64,000 bases of DNA from an uncultured Alistipes sp. (lineage in GTDB: Bacteria > Bacteroidota > Bacteroidia > Bacteroidales > Rikenellaceae), in the NCBI GenBank assembly GCA_947623305.1, contig CANQGQ010000010.1, positions 54,687 through 118,686 on the forward strand. The letters run 5' to 3'. The notes under the pieces were generated by a model that searched no databases, had not been told where the DNA came from, and was given only the letters and a program-made list of their open reading frames with translations. The translations under genes were made by a program, and so were the position numbers. Positions 1 through 9,782 of the stretch are shown here, piece after piece (position 1 is the first letter of the stretch; every line of letters starts with the position of its first letter).

Positions 1-365
1 ATGACCACCTGGCCGTCGACCGGACGCATCCGTTCGTGCGCATGTTTCACCCGCTTCTGGAGCCGTGCGACCACCGGACACGTGGCGTCGATCAGGTCAA
101 TGCCCAATCGGCGGGCAGCCGCATAGGTCGTCGGCGGTTCGCCGTGCGCCCGGATGAAAAGCCGGCAGCCGCCCAATCGGGGCATGTCGTCGTGCGTTAC
201 GGTGTGCAGACCCAGCCGTTCGAGCCGCTGCACTTCGATCCGGTTGTGCACGATGTCGCCCAACGAATAGACCGTACCGCCTGCTGCGAGGGCCTTTTCC
301 GCCTCCGTAATCGCCCGGACGACGCCGAAACAGCATCCCGATTTATCGTCGATTTCGATCTTCAT
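1..365 (-). CDS. ispH: 4-hydroxy-3-methylbut-2-enyl diphosphate reductase, N-terminal part
   Basis: The gene runs off the left edge; only the first 121 codons are present. It is not in the ORF track because it has no stop here; I translated it from the reverse strand. The start reads MKIEIDDKSGCCFGVVRAI, with the N-terminal iron-sulfur cysteine in CCFGV, followed by SLGDIVHN, RAHGEPP and DATCPVV (second cluster cysteine). These are IspH signatures. IspH makes IPP and DMAPP in the last step of the MEP isoprenoid pathway and carries a 4Fe-4S cluster. The gene lies 33 bases downstream of cmk on the same strand, so the two are probably co-transcribed. Confidence 0.95.
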   Translation of the reverse strand, partial: MKIEIDDKSGCCFGVVRAITEAEKALAAGGTVYSLGDIVHNRIEVQRLERLGLHTVTHDDMPRLGGCRLFIRAHGEPPTTYAAARRLGIDLIDATCPVVARLQKRVKHAHERMRPVDGQVV

Positions 366-398
366 CGCAGTTCCGAATCCGATTCGGTTTGGCGCGTA

Positions 399-1118
399 TC
401 AGGCCTTCCGAAGGATTCCCACCCGTTTCGAATACTCCTCCATAAACCACGCCATCTGTTCCTCTACGGTCATGCGGCTGTTGTCCAGCACGACGGCATC
501 CTCCGCTTGGCGCAACGGCGAGATGGTTCGACCCATGTCGGCTTTGTCGCGTTCGCGGACGTTGCGTTCGATCGCCTCCAACGACACGTCGTCGCCTTTG
601 GCTTTCAGCTCGTCGTAGCGGCGGCGGGCCCGCACGGCCGGATCGGCGGTCATGAAAATTTTCAGCTCGGCATCGGGAAAGACCACCGTGCCGATGTCGC
701 GTCCGTCCATCACCACGCCCCGTCGGCGTCCCATCTCCTGCTGCATGGCCACCAACTTTTGCCGCACGGCGGGAATGGCGCTCACGCCGCTCACGCAGTT
801 GCTTACGTCGATGGTGCGAATCCGGCCCTCGACCCGATCGCCGTTGACATAGATGTCGCTGGCGCCGCGCTCGGGGTTGAAGCGGAACGTAATGGCGATT
901 TCGTCCAACAGCCGTACGACGGCCTCTTCGTCGATGATGCCCGACCGGATGGCCCCATGCTCTTGGGCATAGAGCGTTACGGCGCGGTACATGGCGCCCG
1001 TGTCGATGAAGATGTAACCCAACCGCGCAGCGATGCTTTTGGCGAACGTGCTTTTGCCGCACGACGAAAATCCGTCGATGGCTATGATGATTTTTTTGTG
1101 TTGATCAGTGTCCGACAT
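399..1118 (-). CDS. cmk: Cytidylate kinase
   Basis: Phosphorylates CMP and dCMP with ATP in pyrimidine salvage and nucleotide supply. The P-loop is visible near the start (IAIDGFSSCGKSTFAKS), followed by DTGAMYRA, and the GRDIGTVVFPDA segment typical of Cmk. The ORF track starts at 1133, but MSDTDQHKK at 1118 gives the usual short N-terminus and about 239 residues, a normal length. It overlaps the 3' end of the LysE-type exporter gene by 14 bases, and ispH follows after 33 bases, so the three appear to form an operon. Confidence 0.93.
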   Translation of the reverse strand: MSDTDQHKKIIIAIDGFSSCGKSTFAKSIAARLGYIFIDTGAMYRAVTLYAQEHGAIRSGIIDEEAVVRLLDEIAITFRFNPERGASDIYVNGDRVEGRIRTIDVSNCVSGVSAIPAVRQKLVAMQQEMGRRRGVVMDGRDIGTVVFPDAELKIFMTADPAVRARRRYDELKAKGDDVSLEAIERNVRERDKADMGRTISPLRQAEDAVVLDNSRMTVEEQMAWFMEEYSKRVGILRKA

Positions 1119-1782
1119 TGGGGAAAATGGCAAAAAAGGTCGATAAAATGGTGTAGACGCCCAACAGCCCGATGAGCAGTCCGGCGACGTGGTTGATCGT
1201 GAGCATGTGGCGCGGGCGGAAGCGGCGGCGGAACAGGTTGATGACGAAGGCCAGCAGCGTCCACCAGGCTGCGGCGCCGCCGAAGAATCCGGCGATGGTG
1301 AACGCGGCCAGCAGAAAGCCGTTGAACCCGTTGCCGGTCATCTCGGCGCCCGAGATTTTGAAGATGGCGAAGAAGGTGAGAATGTAGGGAATCACCAACA
1401 CGAAATTGGCGAGGGTGAATCCGAAAATCGACGCGAAATCCTGCCACAGCGAACTTTTTCCGGCGCGGTTGCGGCGGATTTGCGGCACGGGGTTCTGCGA
1501 GAAGATGTAGACGCCGAAGATGACGACCAGGATGCCTGCGACGACCCGCAACAGGGTGCTGTACTGTTCGATGCTGGCTTGCAGCAGCGAGTAGAAAAAC
1601 AGGGCGAACATGGCCATGAACGTATCGGCGCAGGCGACGCCGAATCCCGAGACGATACCCGAACGCCGGTTTTTGGAGAGCGTGCGTTGGATGCACAGCA
1701 CCGCTACGGGGCCGACGGTGATCGACGCAGCGATGCCGACGTAGATGCCGCGGAAAAGCACTTCAACGAATTCGAATCCCAT
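1105..1782 (-). CDS. LysE family amino-acid exporter-like membrane protein
   Basis: 225 residues with about six hydrophobic segments and the LysE/RhtB-type N-terminus GIYVGIAASITVGPVAVLCIQRTL (Gly-Pro in the first membrane helix region). The family exports amino acids or related metabolites; the substrate cannot be told from sequence. The first gene of the cmk-ispH operon, with a -7 box TACCTTTG at about 1815-1822 on this strand. The RNRAGKSSLW stretch in the middle is a cytoplasmic loop between membrane segments, as usual for this family. Confidence 0.85.
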   Translation of the reverse strand: MGFEFVEVLFRGIYVGIAASITVGPVAVLCIQRTLSKNRRSGIVSGFGVACADTFMAMFALFFYSLLQASIEQYSTLLRVVAGILVVIFGVYIFSQNPVPQIRRNRAGKSSLWQDFASIFGFTLANFVLVIPYILTFFAIFKISGAEMTGNGFNGFLLAAFTIAGFFGGAAAWWTLLAFVINLFRRRFRPRHMLTINHVAGLLIGLLGVYTILSTFFAIFPNVGH

Positions 1783-1948
1783 ATAGAGTCAGCAGCAAAG
1801 GCGGATTTAGGGAACAAAGGTACTCAAAAATTTCCTATTCGGACGCTGTCGGCGAGAATGTGTTGATATTTTATCGAAAACTTTGTGGGATCGGCCGGAT
1901 AGGCGGATGGCGGATCGACTATATTTGCACTGTTAAATAGAACGTTCT

Positions 1949-2254
1949 ATGGCAGAGATGAAACAATTCGGGCTCGATGTCGAGTTGAGCGCCGACGTGG
2001 CACAAGGCAATTATTCGAATCTGGCAATCATATCGCACTCCTCTTCGGAATTCATCCTCGATTTCGCGACGGTGCTGCCCGGTGTGGAGAAAGCGCGGGT
2101 CAAAAGCCGCATCATTCTTACGCCCGAGCATGCGAAACGCCTGTTGCGGTCGTTGCAGGAGAACATCGTGCGGTACGAATCGACGATCGGGAAGATCGAA
2201 ATTCCCGTGCCGCAGTCCGGTCCCGACGGCGGCCCCAAAATGGGCCAGGCGTAA
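1949..2254 (+). CDS. DUF3467 domain-containing protein
   Basis: 101 residues matching the small Bacteroidetes DUF3467 family: VELSADVAQGNYSNLAIISHSSSEFILDF followed by VKSRIILTPEHAKRLLRSLQENI. Function is unknown; conserved in the phylum as a short soluble protein. A -7 box TATATTTG at 1920-1927 puts the start 21 bases downstream. A stem-loop (GGCCCGTT/AACGGGCC, 2255-2272) follows directly after the stop, between this gene and the convergent patatin gene. Confidence 0.85.
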   Translation: MAEMKQFGLDVELSADVAQGNYSNLAIISHSSSEFILDFATVLPGVEKARVKSRIILTPEHAKRLLRSLQENIVRYESTIGKIEIPVPQSGPDGGPKMGQA

Positions 2255-2275
2255 GGCCCGTTCAAACGGGCCCAG

Positions 2276-4690
2276 TTAATAAAAAATGCCTTTGGGGGCG
2301 AAGAGGGCATAGCCGAAACTGAAAACGAGATACATGTTTTTCCAGTTGCGCAGATCGTACTTCGTCAGGCTCAAACTGACCGGCCCGATCGGTGTGTGAT
2401 AGACGAACGACGCATCCACGATGTAGTGCATCTGTCGATTCTCTCCGCCGTAATAAAGAAATTGCGGGTCGTTGTCGCGGCGTTCGCGATACATGGCATA
2501 GAACCCCGTGCGGAAGAAGCAGTTGGGCAGCAGATCGAACGTCGGCATCACGCCGCCCGCTACGAACCGTTTGCCGCGCAGGGCCGGCAGATAGATCATC
2601 CGCGTATGCGGCAGCGGAGCATAGGCCGGCAGCGACAGGAGCGTTGCACCGTTGCAGGTGAAAGGCGGATGGTTCGTGATGACTGCATCGAAGTTCAGCC
2701 CCAGCGAAAACCAGGTGCGTTGCGGCAGATCGAAGTATTTGTCCCACGTCAGTCGGGCGCCGAACCATTGCCGGCGTATTTTCGAGCGGAATCCGCCCTT
2801 GTCCAGCGGTTCGAACTTATCTCGGCCCGTTACGAAGATGCCCGAAAGCTGCAGATTCGAACCGCGCCGCGAATGGATCATCCGGTCGAGCGTGTTGCGT
2901 TTGACGGCAGCCATCGCTCCGAAGTAGGTGAAACGGGTGTGGTCGGTTTCGTCGCCCGCGAATCCATCGGCATCGTAGTGGTAGTTGACGTGGCCGAGGT
3001 TGGCCCGCAGCAAAAAGAAACTGCGATGCGTGAGGGGCATCCCGAGACCGAGCGAACCGTAGAGACCGCTCTCCTTGACATGCAGGGCATCGGTTACCTC
3101 GGTCAGATTGCCGAAATTGCCGTGGTTGAGGTCGTGGGTGTGGAAATTGAAGCTGTAGTCGAGAAACAGCGGTTTCCAGGCGTAGAAATCGGTACGCCCG
3201 CCCAAGGAGCCCCACGAATAGAGCGGCCCGGGGAAGAGGTCGGCGCCCCACGATTGGGCAACGCGGCCGATCGAGCGGTAGTTCAGCCCGATGTACCCCA
3301 TGTTGAAAGCCGTCGACGAGATGTTGCCGCCGACCGAAATCTTGAAATTGGGTTTCGTGTGGAAGCGGGCTTCGAACGCATAGCGGCGCGTCTGCGGATC
3401 GTAGATCGCATGGGGAAAATCCATCGTGAAATCGCCGCCGGCCAGCACCTCGTAGAGTTTGTCGCGCAGGCGGTCGAATCCCATCGCCCGTTGCCGGCCC
3501 GTCGATTTGCGGTCGACCTGCATGAAGTCGCGGATGTATTCGCGCTGCGGCGGGGCGAGCCCTTCTATGCGATAGTCGTCGAAGATCAGCGGCGGGCACT
3601 TTTCGCGAAAGGCTTCGCGACGGGCCGCGATTTCGGCGGGCGTGGATCGGGCTTCGACCTGTTGCAAAATTTCGGGCATCTTGGAGAGGGCGTCGGCATA
3701 GCCTGCGTTCATGGTCTCCTCGGCCCGGTCGAAGTCGAGCATACCGACGTCCACCGCGCGGGCGATGCGGATGCTGCGACCCTCGGGCAGCGAATAATCG
3801 GTTTCCTGCATCGCCAGCAGAAAGGCCTGATCCATCAGGCTGTTCTGCTCGCTCGGACGGGTGTTGCCCGAGGTGCAGATGCTGCCGATAATCAACGAAG
3901 GATGGAAACTTTCGTCCAGCGCTTTCCACGGGAAATTGTCGTAGATGCCGCCGTCGTAGAGCAACATCGAATCGCGTACCATCGCCTTGAAAACCAACGG
4001 AATGGACATCGACGCACGGACGGCTTCGCTCAATTCGCCTTCGCGCAGAACGACTGGCTTGCGGGCGTTCATGTCGCTCGCTACGCAGAGAAACGGCACC
4101 ATCAGTCGGTTGAAATCGCCGTCCGAAGCGGCTGTCGCCGGTGCGAAAAGCCCGACGAGCGCCATGTCGATCTGGGTCGACGAGAGCAGGTTGGTCGGGG
4201 ATTGGAAGGTGCGGCTGCCTTTGCGGAAGTCGAGCCGTACGTTGATGAACGAGGGCGATTGTCCGTATTGGCGGTAGTAGGCGAGGTAGCGGTTGGGGTC
4301 GATGCGCCCCGATACCCACTCCTTCACGGCACCCGACGCGACGATGCGGCGCATTTCGGCCGGCGAGTATCCGGCGGCGTACATCGCTGCGATGATGGAA
4401 CCCATCGACGTGCCGGCCACGTAGTCGATGGGGATGCCGTAGGCTTCGAGCGCTTCCAGCACACCTATATGATAAAGGCCTTTGGCGCCGCCGCCGCTCA
4501 TCACCACGCCTATGCCGCCCGTCGCCGGTCTTGCAATGACGGGGCGGTTCCGTAACGAATCGGCGGGCATTTCCGTCGTTTCGCGGACGGCGATCGGTAT
4601 GGCCGATGCTGCCGATGCAGTCGGATGCGTCGGCAAGGTCAGCAGCAAGGCCGCTCCCCAGATCAGGATGTGCGATGGACGGATGCGCAT
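2276..4690 (-). CDS. Patatin-like phospholipase with C-terminal outer-membrane beta-barrel
   Basis: 804 residues. After a signal peptide (hydrophobic ILIWGAALLLTLP) comes a patatin domain with the oxyanion loop SGGGAKGLYHIG, nucleophile Ser in GTSMGS, and catalytic Asp in YDGGIYDNFPW. The middle (about residues 390-450) looks POTRA-like (DYRIEGL ... FTMDFPHAIYD), and the rest is a beta-barrel rich in aromatic, alternating strands and ending in phenylalanine/tyrosine (KGIFY). This is the PlpD/RssA-plus-BamA arrangement, a type Vd-like secreted or surface lipase. Starts four bases after the small gene upstream, so they form a two-gene operon. Confidence 0.9.
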   Translation of the reverse strand: MRIRPSHILIWGAALLLTLPTHPTASAASAIPIAVRETTEMPADSLRNRPVIARPATGGIGVVMSGGGAKGLYHIGVLEALEAYGIPIDYVAGTSMGSIIAAMYAAGYSPAEMRRIVASGAVKEWVSGRIDPNRYLAYYRQYGQSPSFINVRLDFRKGSRTFQSPTNLLSSTQIDMALVGLFAPATAASDGDFNRLMVPFLCVASDMNARKPVVLREGELSEAVRASMSIPLVFKAMVRDSMLLYDGGIYDNFPWKALDESFHPSLIIGSICTSGNTRPSEQNSLMDQAFLLAMQETDYSLPEGRSIRIARAVDVGMLDFDRAEETMNAGYADALSKMPEILQQVEARSTPAEIAARREAFREKCPPLIFDDYRIEGLAPPQREYIRDFMQVDRKSTGRQRAMGFDRLRDKLYEVLAGGDFTMDFPHAIYDPQTRRYAFEARFHTKPNFKISVGGNISSTAFNMGYIGLNYRSIGRVAQSWGADLFPGPLYSWGSLGGRTDFYAWKPLFLDYSFNFHTHDLNHGNFGNLTEVTDALHVKESGLYGSLGLGMPLTHRSFFLLRANLGHVNYHYDADGFAGDETDHTRFTYFGAMAAVKRNTLDRMIHSRRGSNLQLSGIFVTGRDKFEPLDKGGFRSKIRRQWFGARLTWDKYFDLPQRTWFSLGLNFDAVITNHPPFTCNGATLLSLPAYAPLPHTRMIYLPALRGKRFVAGGVMPTFDLLPNCFFRTGFYAMYRERRDNDPQFLYYGGENRQMHYIVDASFVYHTPIGPVSLSLTKYDLRNWKNMYLVFSFGYALFAPKGIFY

Positions 4691-4694
4691 GGGG

Positions 4695-5108
4695 TCAGGC
4701 TTGTTCGGAGGCCGGACGGTCGACCCGCAGTTCGAGCGAGATGCCCGACCATTGGTTGATCGACAGGCGTTCGCTGCGGATTCGGTCTCCGTTGTAGGCG
4801 ATTTTCAGATCGAGGGCAAAAGGTTTCGTCGTCTCGATGTCGTTGCTTTGCGGCAGTGTGTGCGGGATGACGTAGACGTAGAGCAGCAGATGGTTGCACG
4901 GCTGCGTTTTGAGCGTAAGCCGTCGGTCGGGCGCTACGTTCGCGGGACGCTCGGCGGGGCCTGCACCGACATCCGCCACGTGCGATTCGGCCGATGCGAA
5001 GTCGATCCGTGTGCCGGCGGCGTCGAAACATCCGCACATCAACACGGCGTTGTACCTCCACCAGCCCTCGAACCGGCTCGCGATTTCGATGGTGAATCCC
5101 TTTTCCAT
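4695..5108 (-). CDS. Small conserved hypothetical protein upstream of the patatin
   Basis: I chose MEKGFTIEIASRFEG at 5108 (137 residues) over the longer ORF start at 5165, because a -7 box TATCTTTG (5114-5121, this strand) ends only five bases before this ATG and would lie inside the longer version. No known domain is recognised; it has alternating hydrophobic strands and no signal peptide, so a cytosolic beta-rich protein. It is co-transcribed with the patatin gene four bases downstream. The start would give an almost leaderless mRNA. Confidence 0.6.
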   Translation of the reverse strand: MEKGFTIEIASRFEGWWRYNAVLMCGCFDAAGTRIDFASAESHVADVGAGPAERPANVAPDRRLTLKTQPCNHLLLYVYVIPHTLPQSNDIETTKPFALDLKIAYNGDRIRSERLSINQWSGISLELRVDRPASEQA

Positions 5109-5324
5109 AGCGCCAAAGATAAGCAAAAAAACGGGTTTTGCGATAAGGCAGGATAATTGCAGCATCCGTTCCGGCGGAAATGTCCGGAGCGACGAAAAAA
5201 AAGACGTTTCGGCCCATGAACCAGTACGCGGTTCATTCCGACCGAGTTTCTAAAAAGGCGATTAGATACAAATTTACACCGATGGTACTTCAAAACCGTA
5301 TCACCTTGCGGGCTCCGACCGAAG

Positions 5325-5342
5325 CCCCCGCCAAGGCGGGGG
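5325..5342. repeat. GC-rich hairpin in the 450-bp gap between the divergent hypothetical gene and gapA
   Basis: CCCCCGCC and GGCGGGGG face each other with two bases between them. It is followed by a G-rich stretch and by a second small hairpin-like piece (GCGGCTTCGCCGC). The rest of 5109-5475 shows no supportable ORF; the ORF-track entries here are shadows. Could act as a terminator or insulator; no T-run follows, so function is unclear. Confidence 0.45.
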
Positions 5343-5475
5343 TTTGGGGGTGGGTCGAATTTGTAAACGCGGCTTCGCCGCGAGCGACACGACCGGCAGC
5401 AATGTCAATACATTCGCCAACTCGATTCGGTGCAAAATCGTATATAGTTATTTCTAAAAAATTTATCTAATTTTA

Positions 5476-5507
5476 TTTGCGCGGGAACAAGAAAGTATGT
5501 ACTTTTG
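5476..5507 (+). promoter_or_regulatory. Promoter of gapA
   Basis: TTTG at 5476-5479, a 20-base spacer, then TACTTTTG at 5500-5507. This matches the Bacteroidetes primary sigma consensus (TTTG / TAnnTTTG). The leader to gapA is about 50 bases. Confidence 0.8.
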
Positions 5508-5524
5508 CGCTGTGAAAAAAATAA

Positions 5525-6577
<1,053 letters not shown>

Positions 6578-6603
6578 GCTCATCTGCTTGGATAGCTCGA
6601 TAA

Positions 6604-6640
6604 AGGCCGACCCGATTTTTCGGGCCGGTTTTTTGTTTTT
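6604..6640 (+). terminator. Rho-independent terminator of gapA
   Basis: GGCCGACCCGA and TCGGGCCGGTT pair around a T-rich loop, followed by TTTTTTGTTTTTT. Placed 27 bases after the gapA stop. Confidence 0.8.
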
Positions 6641-6696
6641 TTCGCCTCGGGTATTAAATTTGCAGAAACAGAAATTCGTTTCTCAATCAAAATCGT

Positions 6697-7149
6697 ATGG
6701 TTATGATGAAAAAAGTCAGGATGATGCTTGCCGGCCTGTCGTTGCTGGTCGCAGCCGTTCCCGTTTTTGCGTCCGATGGACGTCCGATCGACGTGTCGGA
6801 GCTTCCCGCACCCGCTCGTCAGTTTATCGGAACCCATTTCGCCGATGCGAAGGTCTCCTATGCGACGGTCGATGGCCGATTGCTCGACAAGGAGTACGAG
6901 GTGGTCTTCACCGACGGCCGTAAGGTCGAGTTCGGCAAGAACGGCGAGTGGGAACAGGTCGATGCGAAGCGTGGCCAGTTCCCGATGGCGGTGCTCCCGC
7001 AGTCGATCCGCACCTATCTGCGTCAGAACTATCCGGATACGCCGGTTTCGAAGATCGAACGCGACCGGCGCGGTTATGAGGTGGAATTGCGCAGTGGGCT
7101 CGAACTCGATTTCGACCGGAACGGCCAGTTGCTCAAGATCGACGATTGA
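6697..7149 (+). CDS. PepSY-like (beta-lactamase-inhibitor-like) periplasmic protein
   Basis: 150 residues with a signal peptide (MMKKVRMMLAGLSLLVAAVPVFA, cleavage near FAS-DG). The mature part holds two PepSY-like repeats: PAPARQFIGTHFADAKVSYATVD...YEVVFTDGRKVEFGKNGEWEQVD and PQSIRTYLRQNYPDTPVSKIE...YEVELRSGLELDFDRNGQLLKID. This family is common in Bacteroidetes; it is secreted to the periplasm and has no assigned activity. ATGs at 6697, 6703 and 6706 are all possible starts. No close operon partner. Confidence 0.85.
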   Translation: MVMMKKVRMMLAGLSLLVAAVPVFASDGRPIDVSELPAPARQFIGTHFADAKVSYATVDGRLLDKEYEVVFTDGRKVEFGKNGEWEQVDAKRGQFPMAVLPQSIRTYLRQNYPDTPVSKIERDRRGYEVELRSGLELDFDRNGQLLKIDD

Positions 7150-7277
7150 CTCCCCCGTGCCGCTTTTCGAAAGGGCGGCCTTGCTTCGAACGATACGGCC
7201 CCTGTCCTCTTCGAGGATGCGGCCGTATCGTTGTATAGGCGGAGGCAATGTCGGTATCGGAAAATACGATGCGGATT

Positions 7278-7311
7278 TTTGAACAAGCGACCGATTTCTG
7301 TCGTATCTTTG
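7278..7311 (+). promoter_or_regulatory. Promoter of the ferritin gene
   Basis: TTTG at 7278-7281 and TATCTTTG at 7304-7311, 22-base spacer. The leader to the ATG is about 40 bases. Confidence 0.7.
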
Positions 7312-7353
7312 CAATGAGAAAAATTCGGAAGAAACTTAAACACAGATACGATT

Positions 7354-7878
<525 letters not shown>

Positions 7879-7903
7879 TAGCATTCCTACAAACTTAATA
7901 AAT

Positions 7904-7946
7904 GTCCGTGCATCGCGTGGGTTTTCCTCGGCGCACGGACTTTTTG
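7904..7946 (+). terminator. Rho-independent terminator of the ferritin gene
   Basis: GTCCGTGC pairs with GCACGGAC (8 bp), followed by TTTTTG. Confidence 0.85.
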
Positions 7947-7969
7947 TTGTTTTTTCCCGACGAAATCGT

Positions 7970-8125
7970 TATCTTTGGCTTCGCCGAAGATACTTCGTCT
8001 CGGCATAATCAAGCTAACGCTTGCTTCTACGCTCGACTTTTCGTATCTTTGACTTCGTCGAAGATACTGCGCCTCGGCAATGTTCAAATAAATTTGGCAT
8101 TGTGCTCGGCTTTTTCGTATCTTTG
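7970..8125 (+). repeat. Two units of a 74-bp promoter-bearing repeat, upstream of comEC
   Basis: TATCTTTG boxes fall at 7970, 8044 and 8118, exactly 74 bases apart. Each unit opens with a hairpin GTATCTTTGrC-TTC-GyCGAAGATAC. The first unit is subtype A (GGCATAATCAAGCTAACGCTTG), the second subtype B (CAATGTTCAAATAAATTTGGCATTG). In subtype B a TTTG lies 21 bases before the next TATCTTTG, making a full promoter pointing at comEC. Related copies are at 11385, 34620 and 38617. Confidence 0.85.
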
Positions 8126-8130
8126 ATCTT

Positions 8131-9666
8131 ATGAGTATCCGTTGTCTGCTCGAACGGTTGGAACGGGTGTCCGTGTTGAAGGCGTTCGTGCCGTTCCTCA
8201 TCGGTATCCTGCTGGCGGAGCATTACGCATTGCCCGGATGGTTTCTCGTGGCAGGTATCCTGATCGCCGGCGGGTGTGCCGCGCTTTTCCGTTCGTCGGT
8301 TGCAACGATCGCGTTGTTGCTCGCCGTCGGATTCGGAACGGCTCAGCTCCGGCAGCGGCATCGCACCGTACCTCGGGATGTAACAGCTCTTTTTGACCTG
8401 CGTGTCGAAGGGATTCCCTCCGATCGCGGTGCTCGTTCTTCGGTTGAGGCCGAGGTGATTGCATGGCGCGATCCGTCGTCGGACGAATGGTTCGCCGCCG
8501 GCGACCGGTTGATGCTCTATACCGACAGCCTCGTCGATCTGCAAGTCGGTGAACGCATCGGTTGCCGCGGCCGCATCCGCGATTTCCGCGGCGGGGCTGC
8601 GAGTTATCGGCGGTTGATGCGGCGTCGCGGATTTTCCGGAACGATGTGGGTCGGCGAAGGCAATCTGTTGTTCCGGAATCCGCCGGAAGAGCTTCCGTTC
8701 CATGCTGCGGCCGTCGGGCGGTTGGCTCGGCTGGGATTATCCGATCGGGCGGATGCACTCGTTCGGGCGATGGCGGCGGGCGACAAGAGCCGCCTCACTC
8801 CCGACCTGCGCGAACGGTATGCACGCTGCGGATTTTCGCATCTGCTGGCCGTGTCGGGATTGCACACGGGTATCGTTTTCGGATTGATCTACCTGCTGTT
8901 CGGTTGGTTGTTCCTGTTTCGGCGGGGACATCTCTATTATTACCTGCTCAGCGCGGCAGCTATTTGGATTTTCGTTGCGGCGGCGGGATTTCCGCCCAGC
9001 GCTGTGCGGGCCGCTGTTATGTGTACGCTCATGCAGAGTGCGCTGTTTGCCGGACGGGAGTACGTCGCCTTGAATTCGTTGGCCATCGCGGCCTTCATCA
9101 TGCTGTTGTGGAGACCCGCGTGGGCCGGCGACATCAGTTTCCAGCTGTCGTTTCTTGCGGTCTTTTTCCTGTTGGTTTGGGGCATGCCGATTCAACGGCG
9201 GATCCGTACTCATTGGCGGGCGGTCGATACGGTGATCGCGGCCGTCGTGGTCAGTCTGGTTGCTGGATGCGCCACGGCACCGCTCGTCGCGCATACGTTC
9301 GGCCTAATTCCGGTGGCCGGTTTGTTGTTGAATCCGGTTGCTGTGTTGCCGGCTGCGGTCATCATCTTGTGCGGAACGGTATGGATGCTCGTGCCTGTGC
9401 CGTTTCTCGCGCCGTTGTTCCGCTGGTGCATCGAGGCGGCTGCGTCGTCGCTCGATGCGTTGACCCGTTTTGCCGAATATCTTCCGGCCACGACGGTCGA
9501 ATGTCGTCCCGATAGCGCGACGACCTGTTGCATCTATCTGTCGTTGCTTGCCGCGACGCTGGCCGCTTGGTCGATCGAGCCGCGCGAGGCGAAAACATTG
9601 GATGATACATACAAAAAACACACTCGTGTGTCCGAACCGGGAATCGGACGGCCGCGCTATAAATAA
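8131..9666 (+). CDS. comEC: ComEC/Rec2-type inner-membrane DNA-uptake channel protein
   Basis: 511 residues. The N-terminal hydrophobic and DUF4131-like region is followed by the competence domain with HLLAVSGLHTGIVFGLIYLLF, the most conserved ComEC motif, and many membrane helices. It has no C-terminal metallo-beta-lactamase domain, which is common among short Bacteroidetes versions. Role by family: passage of single-stranded DNA across the inner membrane. The ATG is only five bases after the TATCTTTG box of the upstream repeat; a GTG at codon 13 is an alternative start if that promoter is used. Confidence 0.9.
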   Translation: MSIRCLLERLERVSVLKAFVPFLIGILLAEHYALPGWFLVAGILIAGGCAALFRSSVATIALLLAVGFGTAQLRQRHRTVPRDVTALFDLRVEGIPSDRGARSSVEAEVIAWRDPSSDEWFAAGDRLMLYTDSLVDLQVGERIGCRGRIRDFRGGAASYRRLMRRRGFSGTMWVGEGNLLFRNPPEELPFHAAAVGRLARLGLSDRADALVRAMAAGDKSRLTPDLRERYARCGFSHLLAVSGLHTGIVFGLIYLLFGWLFLFRRGHLYYYLLSAAAIWIFVAAAGFPPSAVRAAVMCTLMQSALFAGREYVALNSLAIAAFIMLLWRPAWAGDISFQLSFLAVFFLLVWGMPIQRRIRTHWRAVDTVIAAVVVSLVAGCATAPLVAHTFGLIPVAGLLLNPVAVLPAAVIILCGTVWMLVPVPFLAPLFRWCIEAAASSLDALTRFAEYLPATTVECRPDSATTCCIYLSLLAATLAAWSIEPREAKTLDDTYKKHTRVSEPGIGRPRYK

Positions 9667-9782
9667 GAGTGGAAGCGAAGGTAATTTTCAAAAGCAAAGC
9701 GACTGTCTATCGCGTTAATAAAAAATTCGTATCTTTGACTTTCGGAGTTGTATAATGACTCACCCATAAATCATATATCGCC

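Noticed and set aside
2396-4555. 719-residue plus-strand ORF
   Set aside because: Exact antisense shadow of the patatin gene; GC-rich coding DNA leaves long open antisense frames.
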